From: an uncultured Oscillibacter sp.
GTDB lineage: Bacteria > Bacillota > Clostridia > Oscillospirales > Oscillospiraceae
NCBI GenBank assembly: GCA_910589315.1
Contig: CAJUTB010000020.1
Span: forward strand, 1 to 50,031
Direction: 5' to 3'
DNA length: 50,031 bases
The notes under the pieces were generated by a model. It was not told where the DNA came from. It saw only the letters and a program-made list of their open reading frames with translations, and ran no database searches. Numbering within the stretch: the stretch's first letter is position 1; each line of letters begins with the position of its first letter. The position numbers were made by a program, and so were the translations under genes. This document shows, piece after piece, positions 33,149-41,071 of the stretch.

Positions 33149-33415
33149 TCAGATCCACGTCTCCAAAATGACGGGATCGTCCTTTTCGTTCCTCTCCAGC
33201 CTGACCATTCCGGCCGGGATGGCCTGCTGGAGCTCCTCATACGTGTCGGCGACGGCCGCCAAGGTGGTCGGCTTGTCCACGTCGAACACACGGGCGACAT
33301 ATTTGCCGGGGTAGTCCGCGGGGCTCTTGAAAATCGTAATAATGGGCATTGTTGTCTGTTTCACCAGCCGGGCGTAATTAAACCGGGTCACGATGCGGTC
33401 AGTCGACTTATCCAT
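33149..33415 (-). CDS. Hypothetical protein
   Basis: An 88-aa protein, MDKSTDRIVTRFNYARLVKQ at the start, then a beta-rich middle (IITIFKSPADYPGKYVARVF) and a helix (AAVADTYEELQQAIPAGMVR). It looks like a complete small alpha/beta domain resembling short phage proteins of unknown role. Its start overlaps the RecU-like stop by 8 nt, and the next start lies 12 nt on. Confidence 0.65.
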   Translation of the reverse strand: MDKSTDRIVTRFNYARLVKQTTMPIITIFKSPADYPGKYVARVFDVDKPTTLAAVADTYEELQQAIPAGMVRLERNEKDDPVILETWI

Positions 33416-34034
33416 TGATGTCCCTCCATCGTCCGATAATCTCCAAATAGGGGAGGCCCGTCATGCCTCCGGGTTTTATCTCCCATTTCTCGGGGAGGTC
33501 TGCGGCCGAAACGCTGGCCCACTGTGGGGTGTCCCAGAAATCGTTGCAATACCGCACGGGGACGGAGGCCGGGCGGGCCCTGGGCGGTGTCGCTTTCCAT
33601 TCTTCCAGGCCCGCTTTCCACGCCTGCCACGGGACGGCGAAAAACTGCCGGAGGCTGAAGCTCACCAGGACGATGCCCACGGCCTGCGGGTCCTTGCAGA
33701 AATCGTCCAAATAATCCGCCTGGTGGGGCTCCACGCGATCCCAGCGGATGCGGTCGTCCTCGGTGTGCTTGGCCTCCACGGCCACGGGGATCGACCCGTA
33801 CCTGCCCAAATAATCAACGCAACTTTTCCGCTCCACCTTGACGTTGATGATCTTGCCGGAGCTGTCCCGGATGGGGATAAATTCCGTGGGCACCTTATGG
33901 ATGACGGCGTCCCCCTGTTTCTGGTAGGCGTCGTGGACGAAAAGAAGGAAGTCCTCGAATGGCTTGCCCTTGTTCGCCTGGGCCCGGTTGTATGTATGGC
34001 CGGCGGGCCCCCGGCCGAAGCTGCGCCCGCTCAT
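33408..34034 (-). CDS. RecU-like Holliday junction resolvase
   Basis: A 208-aa RecU-like protein that should cut Holliday junctions during phage recombination. The active-site pattern is visible: D74 in CVDYLGRYG, then E87 and K89 in VAVEAKHTED, the D...E-x-K of the PD-(D/E)XK resolvase fold, plus a LRQFFAVPW strand and LPEKWEIKPGGM C-terminal segment. It begins MSGRSFGRGPAGHTYNRAQA, as in RecU. The ATG at 34034 overlaps the upstream stop by ATGA; the longer frame upstream belongs to overlap with the previous gene. Confidence 0.82.
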   Translation of the reverse strand: MSGRSFGRGPAGHTYNRAQANKGKPFEDFLLFVHDAYQKQGDAVIHKVPTEFIPIRDSSGKIINVKVERKSCVDYLGRYGSIPVAVEAKHTEDDRIRWDRVEPHQADYLDDFCKDPQAVGIVLVSFSLRQFFAVPWQAWKAGLEEWKATPPRARPASVPVRYCNDFWDTPQWASVSAADLPEKWEIKPGGMTGLPYLEIIGRWRDING

Positions 34035-34372
34035 TTCTCCGCCTCCTTGCCCTTCCACAGCGCCCTCCACCTGTGGCCGCCGCAGTCGCTGTACTCACAA
34101 CCGTCGTTGAAGCCGCACGCCTCGCAGACGCCCTTCCATGCCGCCAACATATCGGCGTTTTCCCTCTCCAGCTCCTCGATGCGGGCCAAAATATACAAAT
34201 TCATGGGTTCCTGGCTCCGCCGGAGGAGGTCCTTGACTGTCTCATTCATTTCCGGGTAGGTGTGGATGGCCTCCGGGGCCTGTGCCCTGGGCACATACGC
34301 GCCACACGGCCACGTGAGGCCGCTCCCGGTGGAGCAGTCTGCGTATTTCTGGCAACCCTCGCATTTGCTCAT
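34031..34372 (-). CDS. Cys-rich coiled-coil hypothetical protein
   Basis: A 113-aa protein with MSKCEGCQKYADCSTGSG at the N-terminus, a helical middle (NLYILARIEELERENADMLA, coiled-coil-like), and CEACGFNDGCEYSDCGGHRW at the end. The two Cys groups probably bind zinc. Related small proteins with the same two-Cys-cluster pattern occur in Clostridia phage genomes. I do not name a function. Confidence 0.65.
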   Translation of the reverse strand: MSKCEGCQKYADCSTGSGLTWPCGAYVPRAQAPEAIHTYPEMNETVKDLLRRSQEPMNLYILARIEELERENADMLAAWKGVCEACGFNDGCEYSDCGGHRWRALWKGKEAEK

Positions 34373-34689
34373 TGTCCCGATGCCTCCCTTGTGATGGCCA
34401 CCTCCAACGCGGGCATGTGGCCCGCCACAATGCAGTCGCGGTGCATGGCTGTCGGCGCTCCAACGATTTTTTGGAGCATGAACATCCAAATATCCGACGG
34501 CGTCGCAGAGCTGTCAAAAAACTTTTCCGCCGTTTCGTGGTTGTCCTTGTAGAAATTGGTCCCCCTGGCCCATTCTGCGATCTCTTTGACCAGCTCGACG
34601 GCCTTGTCATTGAAAACAGCGGTGTCGCCGGTGCTCTCGGTTGTCTCCAGGAGCTCCACCATTTTTTCGTTCATTTCTTCCCGTGTCAT
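34369..34689 (-). CDS. Hypothetical helical protein
   Basis: A 106-aa protein, all-helical in appearance, with MTREEMNEKMVELLETTEST at the start and KAVELVKEIAEWARGTNFYK, then DIWMFMLQKIVGAPTAMHRD. It is coupled by ATGA at both ends. No family is recognised. The short size and acidic character would suit a protein-binding inhibitor, but there is no direct evidence. Confidence 0.62.
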   Translation of the reverse strand: MTREEMNEKMVELLETTESTGDTAVFNDKAVELVKEIAEWARGTNFYKDNHETAEKFFDSSATPSDIWMFMLQKIVGAPTAMHRDCIVAGHMPALEVAITREASGQ

Positions 34690-35312
34690 GTCTGCGCCTC
34701 CTTCAATTCGTCGAAAAGCCAGTAATGCTTGTCGCCGGTCAGGCAGTTGTACGGGATGGGTTCGCCGCTTTCTTCGTCGCACCCGCCGAAGGTCCCCCAA
34801 TTTTCGCAGGTCACGCTTGTCTGATTCCACCCGACGGCGATGATTTCCGGGTGGTCGTCATATATGGCTTGGAGGATGTCCGCCTGCTCTCCCAGGTTGG
34901 TCTCTCCCTTGTGGTCGTCCCCCTCGAACGCCCGGAGCGCCTCTACAACGCGCGGGATGTCCTCCTTTTTCACCAGGCAGTCGTCGAAGGTGGTAAACAG
35001 GACGATGCGCTCATGCCGGGGAATTTCCGGGTTGTCGGCGAGGGCCCAAATTTCGCGGGCCGGGTTGTCCCCCTTCCCAAGCGTCGGCGCCGTCCTCCGC
35101 GGCTTGAATCCGTTTTTTGCCTCGATCTCCTCCGCCGTCATCCCCGGATGATACCAATTACACAGCTTGACATATTCCGGGATGTACGGGGGCAGGTGCC
35201 GCTCCTCCATGATGTTCCAAATCGTCATTGCCCCGCGCCAGGCGTTCCGGGCCATGCCGGCCATGTATGCGTTGCCCTCTTTGTTAAAGGCAAAAATTTC
35301 GGTGTAGCTCAT
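34686..35312 (-). CDS. Hypothetical protein of 208 aa
   Basis: A 208-aa protein starting MSYTEIFAFNKEGNAYMAGM, followed by ARNAWRGAMTIWNIMEERHL and a central IVLFTTFDDCLVKKEDIPRV. It ends GDKHYWLFDELKEAQT. Similar proteins are frequent in Firmicutes phages as conserved proteins of unknown function. No catalytic motif is evident. Its ATG is chosen at 35312 because the upstream part overlaps the next gene. Confidence 0.68.
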   Translation of the reverse strand: MSYTEIFAFNKEGNAYMAGMARNAWRGAMTIWNIMEERHLPPYIPEYVKLCNWYHPGMTAEEIEAKNGFKPRRTAPTLGKGDNPAREIWALADNPEIPRHERIVLFTTFDDCLVKKEDIPRVVEALRAFEGDDHKGETNLGEQADILQAIYDDHPEIIAVGWNQTSVTCENWGTFGGCDEESGEPIPYNCLTGDKHYWLFDELKEAQT

Positions 35313-35317
35313 ATTTT

Positions 35318-35689
35318 TCACTCCCTGCGCCGGTTCCGGCGCTGTCTGATGGTGGATCGTGCTTGTGGCCTGATCCGTTGCACGTGGGCGGCGTAGGCCG
35401 TCCTGGTGCTTTTCGGCGGCCGGAGCTTCCCGGATGCCGGGCACGGGTGGGGGCGTGGTGCCTTTTCCGCCACGTCCGGCGTCAATGGCTCCAGTTCCTC
35501 TCCCCGCGCCAGGGCGTTCATGGCGTCGTTGAGCGCCTGGAATTGGTCGGCCGCTTCCCCAAATATCCGAATGAGCGCGGCCCGTACCGCCTCCACGACC
35601 TCCTCCAGCTTCGCCCCGCTGGAAAACGCCGCCCCGATGTGCAGCTCCACAATCTCCCGCGTGTGGTCGCCCATGGGCATGTCCGTCAT
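35318..35689 (-). CDS. Hypothetical protein with basic C-terminus
   Basis: A 123-aa protein. The first ~80 residues form a helical domain (HTREIVELHIGAAFSSGAKL, EVVEAVRAALIRIFGEAADQ), then a Pro/Arg-rich tail from about residue 85 (RPHPCPASGKLRPPKSTRTA and ending TIRQRRNRRRE) that could bind nucleic acids. Coupled by ATGA to the upstream gene. No family recognised. Confidence 0.6.
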   Translation of the reverse strand: MTDMPMGDHTREIVELHIGAAFSSGAKLEEVVEAVRAALIRIFGEAADQFQALNDAMNALARGEELEPLTPDVAEKAPRPHPCPASGKLRPPKSTRTAYAAHVQRIRPQARSTIRQRRNRRRE

Positions 35690-36111
35690 GTCTGCCCGCC
35701 CTCTCCCAGCGCCAGGATGCCGCCTTGGTAAAGCTGGTATAACGTGCGGCCGCTGCTGTCCGTCATGTACGGGAGAAAAACCTCCTCGATCTGGACCATG
35801 CCGGCCTCGATGATGGCGGCCTGGGCGAGGACCCAGTCCCGGACGTTCCGCCAGGCGGTCCGCTCCGCCTGGCCGTTGTCGTCCTTGACCTTCTGCCGGG
35901 CCATGACCGCCCGGACGCCCTCCACGTTGGCCGGCAGGCAAAACGCCCGGGGGCCCGCGGGGGTCTCGATGCCGAAGGTGACGCCCGTGGGCTGCCCCTT
36001 TGCGTCATACTCGACCATGACGCGCCGGGCCCCGTTCGCCGCGAGGGCCGCCTGGATTTCCCCCAGGCTCTCGTACACGCTGACCTTCGACGTGTAATTT
36101 TTAATCGCCAT
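35686..36111 (-). CDS. Hypothetical phage protein, 141 aa
   Basis: A 141-aa protein starting MAIKNYTSKVSVYESLGEIQ. It has VMVEYDAKGQPTGVTFGIET, which reads as a beta-hairpin, and VKDDNGQAERTAWRNVRDWV leading to an AQAAIIEAGMVQIEEVFLPY helix. The latter pattern (W-x-x-V/L-x-D-W-x-x-A-Q-x-x-x-I-E-A-G) occurs often in conserved phage proteins of unknown function in Firmicutes, next to recombination genes. The start at 36111 was chosen since the upstream part overlaps the previous gene. Confidence 0.7.
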   Translation of the reverse strand: MAIKNYTSKVSVYESLGEIQAALAANGARRVMVEYDAKGQPTGVTFGIETPAGPRAFCLPANVEGVRAVMARQKVKDDNGQAERTAWRNVRDWVLAQAAIIEAGMVQIEEVFLPYMTDSSGRTLYQLYQGGILALGEGGQT

Positions 36112-36478
36112 TTTTGGCGCCCCCCTTTGGTTGCCGTTTTTCTTTTTTCCCCAGCGCCGCATTCACGCCGTCCATGTATGCGGCCGCATATTCAACAGGC
36201 ATTTTCCCGCCGCAATTTTTACACCTGCAAACGCAAGGCATTCGGACGTTGACGATGACGCCGGTTTCCTGTTGCCGGGTCAGCCTGCGGTCCCTCTCCG
36301 CTTTAATTGCTCCGCGCCAGTCAAATTCATGGAGGGCGCAGCCGTTGATCTTCGCCTCATTTTTTCTGACCTCTTTTTTCATTTTTTTGAGCCGTTTACC
36401 TGCGCTTTTTGGCCCATAAATGCGAGTAAGTGCTCCCAGGTTTCGATCCTCCCAAAACTTCCATTGTTTTTCTGTCAA
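36101..36478 (-). CDS. Hypothetical protein with a CxC-CxxC motif, TTG start
   Basis: A 125-aa protein. The start is a TTG overlapping the ASCH stop (TTGA), preceded by GGGGGC. It has a Lys-rich helix (KSAGKRLKKMKKEVRKNEAK) and CVCRCKNCGGKMPVEYAAAY, a Cys cluster that may bind zinc. The C-terminus is basic (KKEKRQPKGGAKNGD). A basic, zinc-binding protein of this kind would suit nucleic-acid binding. No family is recognised. Confidence 0.62.
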   Translation of the reverse strand: MTEKQWKFWEDRNLGALTRIYGPKSAGKRLKKMKKEVRKNEAKINGCALHEFDWRGAIKAERDRRLTRQQETGVIVNVRMPCVCRCKNCGGKMPVEYAAAYMDGVNAALGKKEKRQPKGGAKNGD

Positions 36479-37014
36479 ACCTGACCGCCCCCTTTTTGCG
36501 CGTCCTCCTCTTTCATTTCAAACGTCCAGAGCCCCTGCTTCCCTTTGACGGGAATGGGACGCGGCAGGGGTTTTACGTTTGCCAGCTCCCACGCATACCG
36601 GCCGGGCGTCCAATCTCCGAGGATGATTTCTTTGTCCGTCGGGACAAAATAATCGCCAAAATGTGGGTCGTGCTTGTCCTCGGTCATGCTTTCGGCCCCG
36701 ATGTCGATGTGTCTGGCCTTGTCCACGTTCGGGCCGGGATGGTAGACGATGTGCCACACGTTCACCAGCTCCGCCGTGGCGATGACCGCACCGCGCGGCA
36801 TTTGCTCCCACAACGGGAGCCGACGGGTTTCCAGCATTTCGTCGATGAGGACGCCCATGCAATCACCCGAGAGAGACACGCTTAACGGGTTTTTCATTGC
36901 CGCGTGGATGGCAATGGGCCCCCGGTATTTGGTCGGCCAGCTCCGCGTTTCGTACTGCTTCACGCCGCGGGCGATCAACGAGGCCCACGGCTGCCAGATT
37001 GTCAATGCTTTCAT
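36475..37014 (-). CDS. ASCH-domain protein
   Basis: A 179-aa ASCH-domain protein (PUA-like fold that binds RNA or modified nucleotides). The signature is MKALTIWQPWASLIARGVKQ followed by YETRSWPTKYRGPIAIHAA, the conserved opening of this family. It overlaps the PAPS-reductase-like gene by 4 nt. The ASCH family is frequent in phages; it may bind RNA, or act as a cytidine/modified-base hydrolase. The direct role here is unknown, but the pairing with a PAPS-reductase-fold protein is notable. Confidence 0.85.
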   Translation of the reverse strand: MKALTIWQPWASLIARGVKQYETRSWPTKYRGPIAIHAAMKNPLSVSLSGDCMGVLIDEMLETRRLPLWEQMPRGAVIATAELVNVWHIVYHPGPNVDKARHIDIGAESMTEDKHDPHFGDYFVPTDKEIILGDWTPGRYAWELANVKPLPRPIPVKGKQGLWTFEMKEEDAQKGGGQV

Positions 37015-37808
37015 GCTTCCATTCCTCCACCTGTGTCAAATGGTGTTGGCTCCCTCTCTGAAAAGAGGGTAAATTGTGCGTCATCCATGCGAAAAATGGC
37101 GTCAATTTCATCGAAGCGGAGGTCTCGATTAAATCGTTCGGTCACTTTGTTCGGAAGCCTCTGCAATTCAATCAACCGGCCCCAGAGCTCCGGGTGATAA
37201 TCGTATAGGTGGCGCAATTCTCTATTCTTCGCATTTGGGCAAAAGAAGCACCCATTTCTGTTTGCAAATTCATATATGGGGGACAAAAGGCCGTGTTCTC
37301 TGCAAATTTGGATTGCTTGCGCCCCCGAAATCCCGTATTTTTCGAGGAGGGAAATGGTCTTGTACTTATAGCCGTCCATTCTTGCAATCCGGTCCATTTC
37401 GTCGTCTGCTATTCCCACATACTGGACGATTTCGTCGGCTTCCCAGTTTTTCTTTTTCCATGCGTCCATCGGCCTGACCTTCAGGTCTCGCTGCACGTAA
37501 CATTTTCCGCACAGCGGCCATGACCATATTAGTCCCGCATGATCCCCTGATCCGATTTCATGCTGAAATTGCCCGACGAAGGTTTTTGCCCCCTTGACCA
37601 CATTGACCTTGATGCCGGCCTTTTTCAAAAACGGGATTGCTACCGTATGGATAAATTCCCGATGCTCCGGCACTTCTCCGCTTATATGTTCGTCAAACAT
37701 GACTTCGCAATATGTCACTTCGTCCAGGGGTTCGCTGTGCTCCAATGCGAGGATCACGGTCGCCATGCTATCCTTGCCAAACGAACAGGAGGCAACGTAC
37801 CTTTTCAC
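37011..37808 (-). CDS. PAPS reductase/ATP-pyrophosphatase-fold protein with two CxxC
   Basis: A 265-aa protein with a PP-loop SCSFGKDSMA (7-16), the ATP-pyrophosphatase motif of PAPS reductase, DndC and thiolation enzymes. It carries CGKC (100-103) and CFFC (187-190), a pair of CxxC motifs suited to a metal or Fe-S cluster. The rest, including PIYEFANRNG and the NRELRHLYDYHPELW helix, matches a phage-common PAPS-reductase-like family. Possible roles are nucleotide sulfur modification or adenylation. Start is GTG (37808), 3 nt after the methyltransferase stop. No DndA/B/D/E-type partners are visible here. Confidence 0.82.
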   Translation of the reverse strand: MKRYVASCSFGKDSMATVILALEHSEPLDEVTYCEVMFDEHISGEVPEHREFIHTVAIPFLKKAGIKVNVVKGAKTFVGQFQHEIGSGDHAGLIWSWPLCGKCYVQRDLKVRPMDAWKKKNWEADEIVQYVGIADDEMDRIARMDGYKYKTISLLEKYGISGAQAIQICREHGLLSPIYEFANRNGCFFCPNAKNRELRHLYDYHPELWGRLIELQRLPNKVTERFNRDLRFDEIDAIFRMDDAQFTLFSEREPTPFDTGGGMEA

Positions 37809-37811
37809 CTG

Positions 37812-40265
37812 TCACCCCTCCCGAAACATGTCCATTTGCGCGGCCGGCTCGAAATTCATCCAGATTATTTCCTTGCGCCTGGAGGCGGTCTGCGTGAACG
37901 ATGTCCGCCCGTCCTTGTACCATCCTTTGAGCTCCCGGTTGTATAGGTCGCTGTCATACCCTGATATGATGGCGGGGCCCTTGTGGGCCTTTAACGCCTC
38001 CAGGAGCTCCACGTGGTCGTCGTCTGTCATTTCGTGGCGGTATTGTTTCCGCCTCTGCCTGGTGGACAACAAATAGGGCGGGTCGGCGTAAATCAGGACA
38101 TTCGGATAATTAAACCGCCGTATGAGCTCCACGGCCGGGCGGTTCTCGATCTGGACGCCCCGGAGGCGCTCCGCAGCCTCCATGATGATCTCCGGGGTCT
38201 TGCACCAGCTTTTGGCGGCGTAGGCGGCCTCCCGGCCCTGCACGTCGTTCTTCCAGCCGACCTTTTCGCCGGTCGTTCGGAAGCCGTGTCCCTGCATCAT
38301 GCGGATGTAAAAATTGACTGCCCGCTTGAAGCTGTCCTTCTCTGTGTATTGCTCCGCCCATGCCCGGTCATATTCGGCCCGGGCGTATGGTGTGAAATAA
38401 ATTTCGTGAGCCAGCCTCTCCGGGTCGGTCTTGATCCACTCGAACAGGTTGACGATCTCCCCGTCGATGTCGCCGACGGTCTCGATGGCGCTGCGGGATT
38501 TGGTAAACAACACGGCCCCGGAGCCGAAGAACGGCTCTAAATAACTGCGGTGCTCCGGGAAATGGGAAATCACCCAGGGAGCGACGCCCCACTTTGCGCC
38601 GGGGTATTTGATGACCGCGTTGGACATGCTGACAGCCTGCGGCTGCTGGGCCTCCCTGGGCCTGATGACCGCCGGAGCGGCGACGGCCTCCTCTGGCTCC
38701 GCACTCTCGATCTTCCAGCCGTCGTCCCTGACCTGGAAGGCGTCGCCCAGCTGGATCGTGTCGGGGAAATTGTGCTGTGTGGTCTGGATGGCATACTTGT
38801 CGATCTCGGTGGCGTAATACTTGACAATGTGGCCGCCCAGCTTGTCCAAGGCGATGTGCCCGCAGCTCATTCCGTCATACATGGAGAGGACTTCTAACGG
38901 CTCGGTGCTGATGCCGGGGGCGTGACTGAGGATGTGCGCTATCACGTCGACCGTCCACCCGTTCCCCAGCATTTTGTACGCCTGCGTGTCGCTGACCGGG
39001 AAAACATAATCGTCAGGCACGGTCTGGAGGCGCTTGCACTCGGTCACGGTCAATTTTCGGATGATGTAGAATCCGTCCGCCAGCTTTATGGGGTATTGCT
39101 TGCCCTTGATGGTGATTTTCCCGTCCCTGACCTCATAGACGGGCCATTCTTTCCCGGTCGCCGGTTCAATGATTTTCATTTTATGGGCATGACCCGCGAT
39201 CACAGACGGCCCTTTCACATCGTCAAAATAAACCGTGTAACCCTGGGCCGTTCCCGATCCGTCTTTGTAGGTACACCGGATATTTTGATCTGTCACCACC
39301 ACGTCACAGGACTGGAGCGGGTTGTATTCAATCGGTTCAATTATTTTTGGCGTGTGTGCCACAGAAAGCGTCTGGCTTTTTCCATCCTCAAAATTGACGT
39401 GGCTGCCCTGCACGGTGCTGTGCTTCTTGTCTCTCCTCTGACAGCGGATAGAATTTTCCGTTATAATTACATCGCAACCGAATGGAACCGCATACAGCGG
39501 GCCGTCCACTCCTCCGCCGTTCGGCCTTGCTGTCAGCGTGGCCGCTTTCCCGTCTACGCTGTAAATACGCCCGCTTTGGCTGCCCTTGACCTCCCCGTCT
39601 GCGTTCGGCATGTCTCCGACCCTGACCGGCGTGGCATAGAGGCCGGTCTTGGCTCCCACGCCGCCGCCCTGGCCGCACAGGGTCACGCTTTTACCGTCCG
39701 GCGAGTATACCCGGTATTGCTGGCTGTCGAAGTCGGCGTTTTTGGCGTCTCTCTCAATGGTTCCAATGCGGACAGGCTCCGCAACGCCCATATAACTGAA
39801 TTTCCCATTTGTGACAATGCTGCGGATGATGTTGCTTTGCCCTTGCTTTGTCCCGGCCGATGCCCGCGGCGTGTACGCCTTTTCCCTCCATACCACGCCG
39901 CTTTCCAATATGTCCCGGAGCAGGATGCCCTTGTCCTCCGGCTGCTCCACAGGCACACGGCTGTATGTACCGTCTGGCTCTCTTTTTCCGACCCAGTAGA
40001 GCCGCTGACGGCTTTGGGCGGAAACAAGGGCGGAGTTTATCAAGACAGGTTCAAAGCCAAACTCTTTTGTGATCTGCGCCCGGATGGCCGCCGACATGGA
40101 TTTGTTATTTTCGTAAAGGAAAAAATCCGGCTTGTACTTCTCCAATGCAATCAGGTAATTTTTGAACAGCTCCCAGCCGATGCCGCTGGGCTCTGTCTCC
40201 CGGTTCTTCGTCTGGGCGATGCTCCAATGGGTGCAGGGGGACCCGCCTATGAGTAATTTCATCAT
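37812..40265 (-). CDS. Circularly permuted cytosine-C5 methyltransferase fused to Dam-type adenine methyltransferase
   Basis: An 817-aa bifunctional DNA methyltransferase. The C5 part starts with motif IV GGSPCTHWS (7-15), then VI YENN (51-54), VIII QSRQRLYW (84-91), a long target-recognition region (about 120-400), IX (TVTECKRLQTVPDD, 406-419), X (MLGNGW, 432-437), and only then motif I LSMYDGMSCG (460-469), II ATEIDKYA (485-492) and III GDAF (507-510). This is a circular permutation of the usual I-to-X order. A D12-class Dam domain follows: KYPGAKWG (553-560), EPFFGSGAV (577-585) and DPPY (728-731). The target-recognition region contains a duplicated segment, so the C5 half may have more than one specificity. 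The start ATG at 40265 overlaps the upstream stop; the open frame beyond it is out of register with the MmcB-like gene. Confidence 0.9.
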   Translation of the reverse strand: MMKLLIGGSPCTHWSIAQTKNRETEPSGIGWELFKNYLIALEKYKPDFFLYENNKSMSAAIRAQITKEFGFEPVLINSALVSAQSRQRLYWVGKREPDGTYSRVPVEQPEDKGILLRDILESGVVWREKAYTPRASAGTKQGQSNIIRSIVTNGKFSYMGVAEPVRIGTIERDAKNADFDSQQYRVYSPDGKSVTLCGQGGGVGAKTGLYATPVRVGDMPNADGEVKGSQSGRIYSVDGKAATLTARPNGGGVDGPLYAVPFGCDVIITENSIRCQRRDKKHSTVQGSHVNFEDGKSQTLSVAHTPKIIEPIEYNPLQSCDVVVTDQNIRCTYKDGSGTAQGYTVYFDDVKGPSVIAGHAHKMKIIEPATGKEWPVYEVRDGKITIKGKQYPIKLADGFYIIRKLTVTECKRLQTVPDDYVFPVSDTQAYKMLGNGWTVDVIAHILSHAPGISTEPLEVLSMYDGMSCGHIALDKLGGHIVKYYATEIDKYAIQTTQHNFPDTIQLGDAFQVRDDGWKIESAEPEEAVAAPAVIRPREAQQPQAVSMSNAVIKYPGAKWGVAPWVISHFPEHRSYLEPFFGSGAVLFTKSRSAIETVGDIDGEIVNLFEWIKTDPERLAHEIYFTPYARAEYDRAWAEQYTEKDSFKRAVNFYIRMMQGHGFRTTGEKVGWKNDVQGREAAYAAKSWCKTPEIIMEAAERLRGVQIENRPAVELIRRFNYPNVLIYADPPYLLSTRQRRKQYRHEMTDDDHVELLEALKAHKGPAIISGYDSDLYNRELKGWYKDGRTSFTQTASRRKEIIWMNFEPAAQMDMFREG

Positions 40266-41071
40266 GTCGTTTCCTCCCCTCCGCTGCCCGCCTGTTCCTC
40301 CATGCGCTTCAGCCGGTTTATAATCCGCTCCATGTCCTGCCGGATGTCCGTGATACCGTCCGGCACCGACTTCGACAGGGCTTTGTCCAGCTCCGCCGCA
40401 GCGTCGCTGGGCCGAAATACCCAGATTCCGTGCTTGTGGATCACGTCCTGGATTGCCTTGTATACCTCGTACTGCTGTTTGAAGTGCGCGACCTCCTCCA
40501 GCTCTCTTTCCATGCGGGCGTTGTCGGCGACGATCCTGGCCTTGACCTCCCGGGCCAGGTCCCGGTTTTCCGTTTTCCCGGCGACGTATGCCTCGAAATA
40601 TTGCCGCCGGTCGGAAAAGAACGGTATGCGGTCGCTGTCCAGCCTGCTGAAAATGATGTAAAGAAGGAGCTCCGGGCTGTACTCGATTTTTCGGTAAATG
40701 GCCCTTTTCCGGGTTGTGAGGGTCTTTTTCTCCGGGTCGTAATACATGAGGCCGATGCTCTCCGGGAGCTCTGTGCGGTCTATCATCCCTTTCGGGCAAA
40801 CGATATAAAGGCAGTTGCAAAGCTCCTCATACGTGTAAAATTTTGCGTCCCGGAGGAAGTCGCTGCGGCTGACCTTGACCTCGTACCCGGTAAAACATGG
40901 GGCTGTCCAGCTCTTTTTGATGGCCAGTCCGTCAAGGATTTTCAACGTGCCGGCCGCGGCGATCTGCGTGGGCCCGCTCTTGCACTCGGTTATAAAAAAA
41001 TCCTTCCAGTGCTTTTCGGACAGGGCCCTCTTGATCTCGAACGCCGTGACGGCGTTCTTGGCCGCGCTCAT
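40262..41071 (-). CDS. MmcB-like PD-(D/E)XK protein
   Basis: A 269-aa protein with an MmcB/DUF-type nuclease-like N-terminus: EIKRALSEKHWKDFFITECK, ILDGLAIKKSWTAPCFTGYE and VKVSRSDFLRDAKFYTYEEL, which carry the D...E-x-K pattern of PD-(D/E)XK nucleases. The C-terminal ~110 residues are a charged coiled coil (REVKARIVADNARMERELEE). MmcB-like proteins take part in DNA repair; here it stands between the DnaC-like loader and a methyltransferase. The start at 41071 was chosen because it overlaps the upstream stop (ATGA). Confidence 0.7.
   Translation of the reverse strand: MSAAKNAVTAFEIKRALSEKHWKDFFITECKSGPTQIAAAGTLKILDGLAIKKSWTAPCFTGYEVKVSRSDFLRDAKFYTYEELCNCLYIVCPKGMIDRTELPESIGLMYYDPEKKTLTTRKRAIYRKIEYSPELLLYIIFSRLDSDRIPFFSDRRQYFEAYVAGKTENRDLAREVKARIVADNARMERELEEVAHFKQQYEVYKAIQDVIHKHGIWVFRPSDAAAELDKALSKSVPDGITDIRQDMERIINRLKRMEEQAGSGGEETT

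Noticed and set aside
37011..37808. Dnd-type phosphorothioation system
   Set aside because: Only a PP-loop protein with CxxC motifs is present; DndA, B, D and E-like genes are missing from the neighbourhood.
40266..40820. N-terminal extension of the double methyltransferase (185 residues)
   Set aside because: It overlaps the MmcB-like coding region and shows Arg/Gly/Pro shadow composition; the ATG at 40265 has an SD and ATGA coupling.
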